A DNA stretch of 64,000 nt from Senegalia massiliensis (GCF_900626135.1 NZ_LR130785.1:1397241-1461240); one strand, 5' to 3'. Positions 37,513 through 47,291 are shown, counted from the stretch's first letter. Translations and numbers: made by a program. Notes: a model not told the origin generated them from the sequence alone.

Positions 37513-37998
37513 TTGATTATAATCAAAGAAAATTTAAATTATATATTGTATTTAGATTCACCTATAGGAATTATAGAAATACAAGCTGATGATAAATATA
37601 TTTTATCTGTGAATTTTGTTAAACAAATAAGATTTAAGGAAAAATATAATGAATTAAATTTAAAATGTAAAAGACAATTAGAAGAGTATCTTAAAGGAAA
37701 TAGAAAAGAATTTTCTATTCCTATTAAAATACAAGGAACTAAATTTCAAGAAAAAGTTTGGAATGCATTACAAAATATTAATTATGGTGAAGTGTGTTCT
37801 TATGGAGATATAGCAAAAGATATTAACAATGAAAAAGCATATAGAGCAGTAGGAAATGCTAATAACAAAAATAATATTTCAATAATAATACCTTGTCATA
37901 GAGTTATAGGTAGTAATGGAAAATTAGTTGGATATGGTTCAGGTTTATGGAGAAAGCAATGGCTAATAGATCATGAGAGGAAGAATAAGAATGGGTAG
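37513..37998 (+). CDS. ogt: Methylated-DNA-protein cysteine methyltransferase
   Basis: This suicide enzyme transfers the alkyl group from O6-alkylguanine in DNA to its own cysteine. The active site IIPCHRVIGSNG is intact, and so are the helix-turn-helix KVWNALQNINYGEVCSYGDIA and the N-terminal ribonuclease-like domain (YLDSPIGIIEIQ). The start is unclear. A TTG at 37465 has no ribosome site and lies in the bioY promoter; AAGGAG at 37507-37512 abuts a TTG at 37513, and a TTG at 37546 is also possible. Family length (about 155-170) suits 37513, giving 161 residues. Confidence 0.9.
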   Translation: MIIIKENLNYILYLDSPIGIIEIQADDKYILSVNFVKQIRFKEKYNELNLKCKRQLEEYLKGNRKEFSIPIKIQGTKFQEKVWNALQNINYGEVCSYGDIAKDINNEKAYRAVGNANNKNNISIIIPCHRVIGSNGKLVGYGSGLWRKQWLIDHERKNKNG

Positions 37999-39292
37999 AA
38001 AAACTAAACATTTAATAATTGTTTCATTTGATGGCTTATCAACTTTAGATTTTGATTATATAAATAAATTACCAAATTTTAAAGAGTTTATCCAGGACTC
38101 ATCATATTGTAAAAATGTATATAGTGTTTATCCAAGTCTTACTTATCCTGCACATACTAGTATAGTTACAGGGAAATATCCTAATAATCATGGAGTAATA
38201 AACAATACTTTTTTACAATTAAATACAGCTTCTCCTGATTGGTATTGGCATAGAAAATCTATTAAGTCAGAAACATTTTATGATATAGCAATACAAAAAG
38301 GAATGAAAGTAGCTGCACTTTTATGGCCTGTAACTGCTAAATCAAAAATACAGTATAATATGCCTGAGATATTTGCAAATAGAAAATGGGAAAATCAAAT
38401 AATAGTTTCTTTACTAAATGGGAGTCCAATTTATCAATTATCAATGAATTTTAAATATGGAAATATAAGAAAAGGCAAATCTCAACCTGAATTAGATAAT
38501 TTTACAAGTAGTTGTTTAAATTATACATTAGAAAATAAGAAACCAGATGTTACAATGGTTCATTTTACTGATTTAGATACTATAAGACATAATTTTGGAT
38601 TTTATTCTAAAGAAGCCAAAGATGCATTGAAAAGACATGATAATAGATTAGGAAAAATAATAAATACCCTTAAGAAATCAAATATGTATGATGAAAGTAC
38701 CATTATTCTATTAGGAGATCATAGTAGTTTAAATGAAGATAAAATTATTTGTATTAATAAACTTTTTAAAGATAATGGACTTATTGAAGTTGATAATATT
38801 GGAAATATAAAAAGTTGGAAAGCAATACTTAAAAATTGTGATGGTTCTGCTTATATTTATATAAATAATGATGATAGTCAGGTAAAGGAAAAAGTATTAA
38901 ATGTATTAAATAAGTTTAATGATAAATATAATTGTATTGAGGATATATTTTCATCAAGTCAGGCAAAAGAATTAGGTGCAGATGAAAATTGTAGTTTTAT
39001 GCTTGAAGCAAAAGAAGGATATTATTTTCTAGACAATCATGACAGAAATGTAATAGAACACATAGATAAGAATGATGTAGGACAAGTTCCACATGTAACT
39101 TTATCAACACATGGATATTCACCTTTTAAAGAAAATTATACAACTGTATTTATGGCAAAAGGAAAAGGGATTAAGAAAAATATCATATTAGAAAATATGA
39201 ATTTGATAGATTATGCAAACACTTTTTCCAAATTATTAGGGTTTAGGATGGAAAATATAGACGGAAGGACGTTAGATGAAATAATTAATTGA
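37991..39292 (+). CDS. Alkaline phosphatase superfamily phosphodiesterase (nucleotide pyrophosphatase-like)
   Basis: The 433-residue protein has the metal and nucleophile motifs of the type I phosphodiesterase/nucleotide pyrophosphatase group: SFDGLSTLD, SLTYPAHTSIVTGKYPNNHG with the Thr nucleophile, HFTDLDTIRHNFG, LLGDHSS, and a late STHGYSP histidine. It has no signal peptide, so it is probably cytoplasmic. ATG 37991 follows GAGAGGAAG and overlaps the ogt stop by 8 bp. The substrate is unknown. Confidence 0.85.
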   Translation: MGRKTKHLIIVSFDGLSTLDFDYINKLPNFKEFIQDSSYCKNVYSVYPSLTYPAHTSIVTGKYPNNHGVINNTFLQLNTASPDWYWHRKSIKSETFYDIAIQKGMKVAALLWPVTAKSKIQYNMPEIFANRKWENQIIVSLLNGSPIYQLSMNFKYGNIRKGKSQPELDNFTSSCLNYTLENKKPDVTMVHFTDLDTIRHNFGFYSKEAKDALKRHDNRLGKIINTLKKSNMYDESTIILLGDHSSLNEDKIICINKLFKDNGLIEVDNIGNIKSWKAILKNCDGSAYIYINNDDSQVKEKVLNVLNKFNDKYNCIEDIFSSSQAKELGADENCSFMLEAKEGYYFLDNHDRNVIEHIDKNDVGQVPHVTLSTHGYSPFKENYTTVFMAKGKGIKKNIILENMNLIDYANTFSKLLGFRMENIDGRTLDEIIN

Positions 39293-39305
39293 TAGGGGGA
39301 TTAAG

Positions 39306-40577
39306 ATGAATAAAATGAATAAACTAGAAAAAAGTTGGATACTTTATGACTGGGCTAATTCTGCTTATACACTTACTGTAGTTTCTACAATCTTGCCTTT
39401 ATTTTTTAAAATGATTTTAACAGATGCAGGAAAAACTCAATCAATGTCAACAGCATACTGGGGATATATTAATTCCTTAGCTACGTTTATAATTGCAATA
39501 ATTGCACCTATACTGGGAACAATGGCAGATTATAGAGGATATAAAAAGATATTTTTTGTAAGCTTTGTATCTCTTGGTATATTTGCAACCTTAGGACTTT
39601 CTTTTGTTACTACTGGATTATGGCCTATATTATTAATATTTTATCTTATAAGTTCTGTAGGATTTGCAGGAGCAAATGTTTTTTATGATGCTTTTCTTAC
39701 GGATGTTACTACTAAAGATAAAATGGATAAGGTTTCTACATATGGATTTGCACTTGGCTACATAGGAAGCACAATACCATTTATTATATCCCTTGCAATA
39801 GTTATACTTTCTCAGATGGAGATTATTTCTATGAGTATGTCTCTTGCATTTAAAATATCTTTTATAATAACTGCATTATGGTGGGGAGTATTTTCTTTAC
39901 CTATGATAAAAAATGTAAAACAAGTTTATGGTATTAAAAGAGAAGATAAAGTAATGAAAAAAAGTTTTATAAGATTATATAATACTTTTAAAAACATAAC
40001 AAAACATAAACAAGTATTTATATTTTTAGTTGCTTATTTTTTCTATATTGATGGTGTATCAACTATAATTAAAATGGCTACAAGTTATGGAGCAGATTTA
40101 GGTATAGGTATGACTACTCTCTTAATAGTTCTATTGGTCACTCAATTTGTAGCATTTCCTTTTGCAATTATTTATGGGAAATTAGCAGAACGATTTACTG
40201 CTAGAAAAATGATTATATTTGGCATAATAGTATATATATTTATTTGTATTTATGCATATTTTTTGGATAGTGCTTTTGATTTTTGGTTACTTGCTATACT
40301 TGTAGGAACATCTCAAGGAGGAGTTCAGGGATTAAGCAGATCTTATTTTGGAAAATTAGTACCAAAAGAAAATTCAAGTGAGTTTTTTGGTTTCTATAAT
40401 ATATTTGGAAAATTTGCAGCAATAATGGGGCCACTTCTTGTAGGGGGAGTAACACATATTACTGGACAAACAAATTATGGCGTATTTAGTATAATAGTAT
40501 TATTTGTAATAGGATTATTAATATTTTTAAAAACGCCTGTTGAAAAAGAAATTTCAAAAACTAATGTTAAAAATTAA
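39306..40577 (+). CDS. MFS transporter, UMF1/Atg22-like family
   Basis: The 423-residue protein has about 12 membrane segments. It opens with KSWILYDWANSAYTLTVVST, the hallmark of the UMF1/Atg22-like branch of the major facilitator superfamily. Further motifs are APILGTMADYRGYKK, GFAGANVFYDAFLTDVT and GTSQGGVQGLSRSYFGKLVP. Yeast Atg22 exports amino acids from vacuoles; bacterial substrates are not established. It is 13 bp downstream of the phosphodiesterase gene, after a GGGGG site, so they are likely co-transcribed. Confidence 0.9.
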   Translation: MNKMNKLEKSWILYDWANSAYTLTVVSTILPLFFKMILTDAGKTQSMSTAYWGYINSLATFIIAIIAPILGTMADYRGYKKIFFVSFVSLGIFATLGLSFVTTGLWPILLIFYLISSVGFAGANVFYDAFLTDVTTKDKMDKVSTYGFALGYIGSTIPFIISLAIVILSQMEIISMSMSLAFKISFIITALWWGVFSLPMIKNVKQVYGIKREDKVMKKSFIRLYNTFKNITKHKQVFIFLVAYFFYIDGVSTIIKMATSYGADLGIGMTTLLIVLLVTQFVAFPFAIIYGKLAERFTARKMIIFGIIVYIFICIYAYFLDSAFDFWLLAILVGTSQGGVQGLSRSYFGKLVPKENSSEFFGFYNIFGKFAAIMGPLLVGGVTHITGQTNYGVFSIIVLFVIGLLIFLKTPVEKEISKTNVKN

Positions 40578-40650
40578 TCGCAAAAATATCTGTAAATTCA
40601 AATAATTATATGATATGATGGAATATAATTATTTATTTAGGAGTGATATT

Positions 40651-41208
40651 TTGAATAGGGAAAAAGCTTTTGAATTATTAAAAGAATATGTTAAAGAAGA
40701 TAGTCTTATAAAACATTCACTTGCAGTTGAATCAAGTATGATAGCTTATGCTAAACATTTTGATGAAGATGTAGAGAGATGGTCTATATCAGGATTACTG
40801 CATGATATTGATTTTGAAATGTATCCAGATGAGCATCCTTATAAAGGTATAGACATTTTAAGGAAAAAGGGAATAGATGAAGATATAATACATGCTATAA
40901 AGGGACATGGATCAAAAGAAGAAGAAAGAAATTCTCTTATGGCAAAAACATTATATGCTATAGATGAATTATCTAGCTTCGTGGTAGCATCAGCACTTGT
41001 AAGACCTACTAAATTTGAAGGTTTAAAACCTAAGTCTGTAAAAAAGAAATTAAAAACAAAATCCTTTGCTGCTGCGGTAGATAGAGATCAGATAAAAGAG
41101 AGTGCAGAAGATATAGAAATGGATTTTAATGAACATTTAAATATTGTAATAGAAGGTCTTAAAAGTAGAGAAAAGGAACTTAATAAACAAGGATTAAGTT
41201 TATTATAG
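40651..41208 (+). CDS. HD-domain phosphohydrolase (HDIG-type)
   Basis: This 185-residue HD-domain protein shows LIKHSLAVESSMIAYAKHF, GLLHDIDFEMYPDEHPYKG and HAIKGHG, supplying the expected His, His-Asp and distal metal ligands. TTG 40651 lies seven bases after AGGAG at 40639-40643; an ATG at 40615 has no site. It is of the same broad fold as the yqeK product but a different subfamily. The substrate is unknown; a nucleotide is likely. It ends at a bidirectional terminator. Confidence 0.85.
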   Translation: MNREKAFELLKEYVKEDSLIKHSLAVESSMIAYAKHFDEDVERWSISGLLHDIDFEMYPDEHPYKGIDILRKKGIDEDIIHAIKGHGSKEEERNSLMAKTLYAIDELSSFVVASALVRPTKFEGLKPKSVKKKLKTKSFAAAVDRDQIKESAEDIEMDFNEHLNIVIEGLKSREKELNKQGLSLL

Positions 41209-41249
41209 TAAATAAATGGATAAACCATATGGTTTATCCATTTATTTAT
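41208..41249. terminator. Bidirectional terminator between the HD-domain and SEC-C genes
   Basis: A perfect palindrome centred on CCATATGG (about 41210-41247) has AT-rich arms and overlaps both stop regions. Confidence 0.87.
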
Positions 41250-41742
41250 TTAAACAACACTTTTTATACTTTTTACCACTTCCACAAGGGCAAGGGTCGT
41301 TTCTACCAATTTTTTCTTCTTTTACTACTATAACTGTTTTATCATATTCTTTTTTAATCTCTTTTCTTTTTTCTTTAGATAAAACATCTTCCCATTGAGG
41401 TAATTTATAAAGCCATTTTGCTTTAGCATCATGCATATTATAAAATAATTTTTCAAAGTTAATATTGATTTCTATATTATTATTTTCTTCTAGTGAATCT
41501 AAATCTATCTCATTGTTTAAACTAGAATTTATACCATCAATAAATCCTGTAAGTATAACAGGTTCTACATCGAATTTTGATGCTAAATCTTTTATATTTC
41601 CTTTTACAATATTTTCTTTATTAGATAATATCGCTTCATAAATTTTTTGTTCTTGTGGAAGATACAATTTCCAAAATTCTTCATATTGTTCTGGCGTAGC
41701 ATGTGATTCCACTAAATTTGTCCATTCTTTATATAAACTCAT
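41242..41742 (-). CDS. SEC-C motif protein
   Basis: The 166-residue protein ends with [18 protein letters not shown], the SEC-C zinc-binding motif also found at the SecA C-terminus. The rest is helical, with an N-terminal [20 protein letters not shown] segment. It is not SecA. Such small proteins may contact SecB-like partners or ribosomes, but this is not established here. ATG 41742 follows GGAGAG on the minus strand. Two extended -10 copies lie upstream, at about 41776 and 41804. Confidence 0.85.
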   Translation of the reverse strand: MSLYKEWTNLVESHATPEQYEEFWKLYLPQEQKIYEAILSNKENIVKGNIKDLASKFDVEPVILTGFIDGINSSLNNEIDLDSLEENNNIEININFEKLFYNMHDAKAKWLYKLPQWEDVLSKEKRKEIKKEYDKTVIVVKEEKIGRNDPCPCGSGKKYKKCCLNK

Positions 41743-41869
41743 ACACACTCTCCTTTAAATTGTATTGCAAGAATAATTATAACATAAAAAATAGATGATA
41801 TGTATTATAACATAACAATTTACTAGAAAAATTATTATGTTATAATATAAAAAGAAAGGTAAGGTACAT

Positions 41870-42298
41870 ATGAGAAAAAAAAATAAAATAAAAAAAGTAT
41901 CACCACTTGGAATACTTATTCGTTTAATTAGTTTTATATTTTTTGTATATAGTATATATAAATTTGATAATAAGAAATTGTTTGAAAGTGTTTATTTTAT
42001 TTACATAATTATATATACAATTTGGATTACTTATATAATGCTTAGAGTTATAAGAAACTGCTTTAAATTAAATTCAAAAGTTAGATTTAAGGTGATTATA
42101 ATATTAATTTTCATTATGAGTTTAATATTACTCGTTAATGGAATTTTCAGTTATATGTTTTCCATAAATAATAGTATTAAAAATTATATATATTCATTAT
42201 TTTTAGTATTATTTAATGCATCTATATTATCAATAGAATATTCTTATTTTATTTTAAGCTATAAAGATATTAATAAAAATATAAATAATAAAAACTAG
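41870..42298 (+). CDS. Hypothetical small membrane protein
   Basis: The 142-residue, lysine-rich protein has about four membrane segments (roughly 15-30, 42-62, 73-100 and 108-130) and a basic N-terminus. I do not recognise a family. A plus-strand extended -10 TGTTATAAT at 41838-41846 and AAGGTAAGG before the ATG support expression. It lies 10 bp before the aminopeptidase gene and probably shares its transcript. Confidence 0.7.
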   Translation: MRKKNKIKKVSPLGILIRLISFIFFVYSIYKFDNKKLFESVYFIYIIIYTIWITYIMLRVIRNCFKLNSKVRFKVIIILIFIMSLILLVNGIFSYMFSINNSIKNYIYSLFLVLFNASILSIEYSYFILSYKDINKNINNKN

Positions 42299-42308
42299 GA
42301 GGGGTTTT

Positions 42309-43553
42309 ATGGAAAAAAGTTTTTTTATACAAAATAGAAAGAAATTAGTAGAAAATTTAGAGAATAATTCTTTAGTAATATTATTTTCAGGTAATCCACC
42401 TCATAAAAGCGCAGATGAAGATTATGAGTTTTTACCTAATATGAATTTTTATTATAATACAGGACTTAAAAGAGAGAAATTTATATTAGTAGTTTTAAAA
42501 ACAAATGATAAAATAGTTGAAAGAATTTATATAGAAAAACCTAATCCACAGCTAGAAAAATGGGTTGGTAAAAAACTTAGAAAAGATGAAGTTAAAAGCA
42601 TAAGTGGGATAGAAAAAGTAATTTATTTAGAAGAATTTAAATCTAATTTAAATTCAATTTTAAACACTAAAAATATTGAAAATGTATATCTTGATTTAGA
42701 AAAATCTAATTGGGATGATGATTTTAAAAAGTCTCATTTGTTTGCAAGAGATTTAAATGAAAAATATCCGCAAATAAATATTAAAAACATTTATAATAAA
42801 ATAAGTGATATGAGAATAATAAAAAGTGAAGAAGAAATAAAAAATATTAAAAAAGCTATATCTATAACTAAAGAAGGAATAGAAAGTTTAATGAAAAACT
42901 CTAAACCTGGATTATATGAATATCAATTGGAAGCTTTTTTTGATTTTAGTATAAAGTATAATGGGGCTAAAGATTATGCATTTAAAACTATAGCAGCTTC
43001 AGGTAAAAATGCAACAATATTACATTATGAAGAAAATGATCAAATTCTTAAGGAAAGTGACTTAATATTATTTGATTTAGGATCAAAATGGAATTATTAT
43101 AGTTCAGATATTTCAAGAACATTCCCTATAAATGGAAAATTTTCTAAAAGACAGAGAGAAGTTTACGAAGCAGTATTAGAGGCGGAGATAAAAACAATAG
43201 AAAAAGTTAAACCAGGAATTACTTTAAAAGAACTTAATGATTATACTAAAAGTATATTAATAGAAAAAGCTAAAAAATTAAACATATTGAAAAATGATGA
43301 CGAGATAACAAAGTATTATTTTCATGGAGTATCACATCATATGGGATTAGATACTCATGATGTAGGGGATAGAGAAAGAAAATTAGAAAAAGGAATGGTT
43401 ATAACAGTTGAACCAGGATTATATATTGAAGATGAAAATATAGGTATAAGAATAGAAGATGATGTTTTAGTTACAGAGGATGGATGTATAAATTTATCTA
43501 AAGATATAATAAAAACTGTAGATGAGATAGAAGAGTTTATGATAAATAGATAG
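42309..43553 (+). CDS. pepP: Xaa-Pro aminopeptidase (M24B, aminopeptidase P)
   Basis: The enzyme removes N-terminal residues preceding proline. The protein has 414 residues. An N-terminal creatinase-like domain (about 1-165) precedes the pita-bread catalytic domain. The metal ligands are seen in LILFDLGSKWNYYSSDISRTF (two Asp), HGVSHHMGLDTHDVG (His), TVEPGLYIE (Glu) and IRIEDDVLVT (Glu). A strong GGAGGGG site precedes ATG 42309. It ends in a hairpin shared with the minus-strand AlaX gene. Confidence 0.94.
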   Translation: MEKSFFIQNRKKLVENLENNSLVILFSGNPPHKSADEDYEFLPNMNFYYNTGLKREKFILVVLKTNDKIVERIYIEKPNPQLEKWVGKKLRKDEVKSISGIEKVIYLEEFKSNLNSILNTKNIENVYLDLEKSNWDDDFKKSHLFARDLNEKYPQINIKNIYNKISDMRIIKSEEEIKNIKKAISITKEGIESLMKNSKPGLYEYQLEAFFDFSIKYNGAKDYAFKTIAASGKNATILHYEENDQILKESDLILFDLGSKWNYYSSDISRTFPINGKFSKRQREVYEAVLEAEIKTIEKVKPGITLKELNDYTKSILIEKAKKLNILKNDDEITKYYFHGVSHHMGLDTHDVGDRERKLEKGMVITVEPGLYIEDENIGIRIEDDVLVTEDGCINLSKDIIKTVDEIEEFMINR

Positions 43554-43575
43554 GTATGAATACCTATCTATTTAT
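43544..43575. terminator. Bidirectional terminator between pepP and the AlaX gene
   Basis: A perfect 14-bp stem (43544-43557 with 43560-43573) has a two-base centre and A/T-rich arms. It overlaps the ends of both convergent genes. Confidence 0.85.
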
Positions 43576-44769
43576 TTCTTCTTTTATTAAATTTAAACCA
43601 GTAGTAACTATTGATTGTGCTTTATTAGGTTCGTTACATCCACCTTGGTATATATTTTCATTTCCACCACCATTACCATTAATTGAATAAAGTAACTTAT
43701 CAAAAATATTTTTAATATCTATATTTAAGTTGGAAGATTTTGCTATAATAAACTGAGATTTATTATTTTGATTTATACCTATTATCATTACATAATTATT
43801 GTAACAAGAGATATTATTAATAATTTTTCTTGTTTCATTTAAATCAAATTCATCTATAGCATCAGATATTATTTTTATATTTTTATATTTGATTGAATTA
43901 TTTTTTAACCAAATAGTCTTATAATCAATTAATTTAGACTTTAAAATTGTATTAGATTTTTTATAGTCTTCTAACTCTGATTTAATTTTATTTATTGACT
44001 CTAAAGTTTCATTAATATTTATACTAAGATCATTTTTAAGTTTAGTAATTATATTATTTTTAAAATTATAATCTTCTAATGCTTTTACACCACATACAAA
44101 TTCAACTCTATAATTTTCTTTAATTTTATACCAATTTATTAGTTTTATAAGACCTACTTCGCCTGTTCTTCTATGATGTGTTCCACCACAAGCACAAAAA
44201 TCTAAGTTATTAATTTCTACTATTCTAATATCTTTTTCTTTTTTGGGAGTTCCTCTCAAAGGTATTTTTGAGAGGTTTTTATGATTACTAATATAACAAT
44301 AAATTTCAAAATTAGAAAATACAATTCTATTAGAATAAGATTCTATTTTATCTATAATATTTTGATTTAGAAAATTAGCTTTCATATCTATATAATTAAA
44401 ATCTTTAGTCATATGAAAACTTATTGTTTCAAAATCAAGTAGCTTTGAGAAGGCATTGGAGACTATATGCTGGCCTGTATGTTGTTGCATATTTTGAAAT
44501 CTTATATCCCAGTTAATACATAATTCAACAATTTCGTTTTTAGGTAAATCACTTAAAACATGTATTATATCATCATTCTTTTCGTAAACATCTAAAACTT
44601 CAATTCCATCAATACTACCTTTATCACCTAATTGTCCTCCAGACATATTGGGATAAAATATTGTTCTATTTAATATTACATAAAATTTATTATTTTTAAA
44701 TTTATTTTCCACTATTTTAGCATTCAATTTCATCAAATAAGGATTTTCTAAATAAACTTTTTCCGTCAT
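43564..44769 (-). CDS. alaX: Alanyl-tRNA editing protein AlaX (long form with DHHA1 domain)
   Basis: AlaX proteins hydrolyse mischarged Ser- or Gly-tRNA-Ala in trans. The 401-residue protein matches the editing half of AlaRS: a beta-barrel with YPNMSGGQLGDKG, the zinc site HTGQH in QQHTGQHIVSNAF, and CACGGTHHRRTGEVG supplying Cys and His. A DHHA1 domain ends with a glycine-rich NGNGGGNENIYQGG. No aminoacylation domain is present, so it is a free-standing editor. ATG 44769 has the better spacing from AGGTG; the ATG at 44772 is also possible. Confidence 0.92.
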   Translation of the reverse strand: MTEKVYLENPYLMKLNAKIVENKFKNNKFYVILNRTIFYPNMSGGQLGDKGSIDGIEVLDVYEKNDDIIHVLSDLPKNEIVELCINWDIRFQNMQQHTGQHIVSNAFSKLLDFETISFHMTKDFNYIDMKANFLNQNIIDKIESYSNRIVFSNFEIYCYISNHKNLSKIPLRGTPKKEKDIRIVEINNLDFCACGGTHHRRTGEVGLIKLINWYKIKENYRVEFVCGVKALEDYNFKNNIITKLKNDLSININETLESINKIKSELEDYKKSNTILKSKLIDYKTIWLKNNSIKYKNIKIISDAIDEFDLNETRKIINNISCYNNYVMIIGINQNNKSQFIIAKSSNLNIDIKNIFDKLLYSINGNGGGNENIYQGGCNEPNKAQSIVTTGLNLIKEEINR

Positions 44770-44804
44770 CATTAACACCTCTTTAAAGTTTCACAGTTTT
44801 TATA

Positions 44805-45779
44805 TTAGTTTAATACCCTGATTTTATCTAAACTTTCATGTCGTATATTTCCTTTTTGATCAATTATTTTATAAGTTACTTCTTGATTATCTAAGTAATA
44901 ATCTATATTTTGATTTGAAATAGAAACAATACCTATTAATTCTCCAGAGTCAACTAATATTCCTCTATTTTGAATAAAATAATTTAAATCTTTATCCCAA
45001 AAATAATTTAAATTAAATTTTTTTGATTTATATTCATCGAAATTACTTGGTATAGAAGTGGAGGATTCTTCACTAACATAGAGTTTTAATTCTTTATTAT
45101 CTTTAATTTTTATATTATCTTTATCTTCTATAATATCTATAATATTATTTTCCGTTAATTTGAACCATTTTGGATTTTTTATATCTTCTTTTTTCCATCC
45201 TTCATAAAAATATGATTCATATATCTTGCTATCTTCAAAAACTTTATTAAAACTTTCTTCTTTATAATATATCACAAGTTTTTCATCATAAAAATACCCG
45301 CCAAGTTTTTCATCAATTGTTTCTTCTACAGCTAAGAAAAATTCATCATTAACTTCATAGGTACTTATATAATCAATATAAGATAAATCTTTAATAAAAT
45401 TATTTAAAACATAATTACTATTTTCCTTTGTGTAAATTGCTATTAATCCAGTATCTTTAGATAAATTTAAACCAATTATAATATCTATATCTGGATTATT
45501 TTCAAGATCCGTTGGGAATATTAATATATCCATATATTCTTTATATTCCATCCAATTTTCAAATCCTAAATCATAAAGAACTATTTCTTTTATTTTATCT
45601 ATAGAGTTTGCTTTTTTATTTATATCATCAGAAAAATAGTCATCTATAATACCTTCCGTTAAAATAAAATTATCAGATTTAGAATTTGTACTAGGCATAA
45701 CCTTGTAACTTAAAAATAAAATTAAAACTATTATTATAAAAAATGATATAATAAAAAACATAGAATTAGAAGTTTTCAT
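44805..45779 (-). CDS. Hypothetical membrane-anchored extracytoplasmic protein
   Basis: The 324-residue protein has a single N-terminal membrane segment (about 7-27) and a large acidic domain with many aromatic residues. There is no lipobox cysteine, so it is an anchored or secreted protein. I do not recognise the domain. A strong GGAG site precedes the ATG. It lies 36 bp upstream of alaX on the same strand and may be co-transcribed, but a functional link is not obvious. Confidence 0.75.
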   Translation of the reverse strand: MKTSNSMFFIISFFIIIVLILFLSYKVMPSTNSKSDNFILTEGIIDDYFSDDINKKANSIDKIKEIVLYDLGFENWMEYKEYMDILIFPTDLENNPDIDIIIGLNLSKDTGLIAIYTKENSNYVLNNFIKDLSYIDYISTYEVNDEFFLAVEETIDEKLGGYFYDEKLVIYYKEESFNKVFEDSKIYESYFYEGWKKEDIKNPKWFKLTENNIIDIIEDKDNIKIKDNKELKLYVSEESSTSIPSNFDEYKSKKFNLNYFWDKDLNYFIQNRGILVDSGELIGIVSISNQNIDYYLDNQEVTYKIIDQKGNIRHESLDKIRVLN

Positions 45780-46031
45780 TTATATTATCTCCTTTAATAA
45801 AATTGACAACACCTAAACTTAAGGTTATAATTAAATTTAGAATAACTTTTGCAAAATTCACATTTTTATGACTTATCTAATTTCTCTTACTACTAATAGT
45901 ATTAAAATTAAAACTTTTTTATGAGTAAAGAAATCTAAATTATTCTTACAACTGGTAATAAAATTATATATTAATTGAATAAATTGCTAGAGTTGTAGAT
46001 TATCATATAAATTCACAATAGGAGGAATGTT

Positions 46032-47291
46032 ATGAAAGAACAGAAATTAAAAAGGAAAGCATCTTTAGAAAGGGCTGAAGTTTTACGTAAATCAATCGAT
46101 GATTACTTAAAAATCAGAGATTCTATACCAAAAGGACTTGAGTTAGAAGAGGAATATAATGAAAATAAAAAGCATATTTTAGAAGTTCTAAATGCTAATG
46201 AAGAAGATTGGAACGACTATAAATGGCAATTGAAAAATAGAGTTTCTGATATAGAAACATTAAATAAATTAATAGAATTATCTGATGTGGAAAAGAGCTC
46301 AATAGAAAAAGTAGGTAAAAAATATAGATGGGCAATTTCTCCATATTATATAAGCTTAATGCATAAAAATGATAAATATGACCCAATTAGAATGTTATCG
46401 ATACCATCTATAATTGAAATAGTAGATGAGGTAGGAGATAATGATCCTATGGGAGAAGAATATACAAACCCTGCTGGAAGTATTACAAGAAGATATCCTG
46501 ATAGATTAATAATAAATGTTACAAATGAATGTGCTATGTACTGTAGACATTGTCAAAGGAGAAGAAATATAGGTCAAGTTGACAATCATACTAATACTGA
46601 GTCAATAAATGAATCTATTAATTATATTAAAAATAATCCTGAAATAAGAGATGTTCTAATAACTGGAGGAGATCCCCTTACTTTATCAGACGATAGGTTA
46701 GAATGGATACTCAAAAGTCTTAAAGAAATACCTCATGTTGAATATATAAGAATAGGATCAAGAACACTTGTTACTATGCCGCAACGAATTACTGATAACC
46801 TAGTTGATATGTTAAAAAAATATCACCCAATATATATAAACTCTCATTTTAATCATCCTAAAGAAATAACAAGAGAATCCAAGGAAGCTTGTGAAAAATT
46901 AGCAAATGCAGGGATACCATTAGGAAATCAAGCAGTATTACTAAATGGAATAAATAACGATAAATATATAATGAGATCATTAAATCATGAATTACTTAAG
47001 ATAAGGGTTAAACCATATTATATATTTCATGCTAAACATGTAAAGGGAACTACTCATTTCAATACTTCTGTAGACGATGGAATAGAAATAATGGAATACC
47101 TAAGAGGTTATACATCTGGAATGGCAATACCTACTTATATAATTAATGCTCCTAAAGGTCAAGGTAAGACACCAATATTACCAGAATATTTAATTTCAAG
47201 GGGAAAAGATTATATAATGATTAGAACTTGGGAAGGTAAAGTTTTGAAGTATGAAAATCATCCTACTTTAGATATAAAGAAAGTTTATTAG
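46032..47291 (+). CDS. eam: Glutamate 2,3-aminomutase (KamA-family radical SAM enzyme)
   Basis: This 419-residue enzyme belongs to the lysine 2,3-aminomutase family. The iron-sulfur motif is C167-x3-C171-x2-C174 in NECAMYCRHCQRRR, with GGDPLTLSD for SAM binding. The two aspartates that hold the lysine side-chain amine in lysine aminomutase are replaced: FHAKHVKG has Lys335 and IINAPKGQGK has Asn372. The same Lys/Asn pair, 37 residues apart, marks the characterised Clostridioides glutamate 2,3-aminomutase (Lys332/Asn369). It should make beta-glutamate, a compatible solute, rather than beta-lysine. The symbol is descriptive. Regulation is not visible in the 250-bp gap upstream. Confidence 0.85.
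   Translation: MKEQKLKRKASLERAEVLRKSIDDYLKIRDSIPKGLELEEEYNENKKHILEVLNANEEDWNDYKWQLKNRVSDIETLNKLIELSDVEKSSIEKVGKKYRWAISPYYISLMHKNDKYDPIRMLSIPSIIEIVDEVGDNDPMGEEYTNPAGSITRRYPDRLIINVTNECAMYCRHCQRRRNIGQVDNHTNTESINESINYIKNNPEIRDVLITGGDPLTLSDDRLEWILKSLKEIPHVEYIRIGSRTLVTMPQRITDNLVDMLKKYHPIYINSHFNHPKEITRESKEACEKLANAGIPLGNQAVLLNGINNDKYIMRSLNHELLKIRVKPYYIFHAKHVKGTTHFNTSVDDGIEIMEYLRGYTSGMAIPTYIINAPKGQGKTPILPEYLISRGKDYIMIRTWEGKVLKYENHPTLDIKKVY

Noticed and set aside
45780-46031. Possible small gene or RNA between the anchored protein and the aminomutase gene.
   Set aside because: No supported frame, hairpin or known leader could be seen; it probably holds divergent promoters only.
46032-47291. Lysine 2,3-aminomutase as the call.
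   Set aside because: The two lysine-binding aspartates are replaced by the Lys/Asn pair of glutamate aminomutase.
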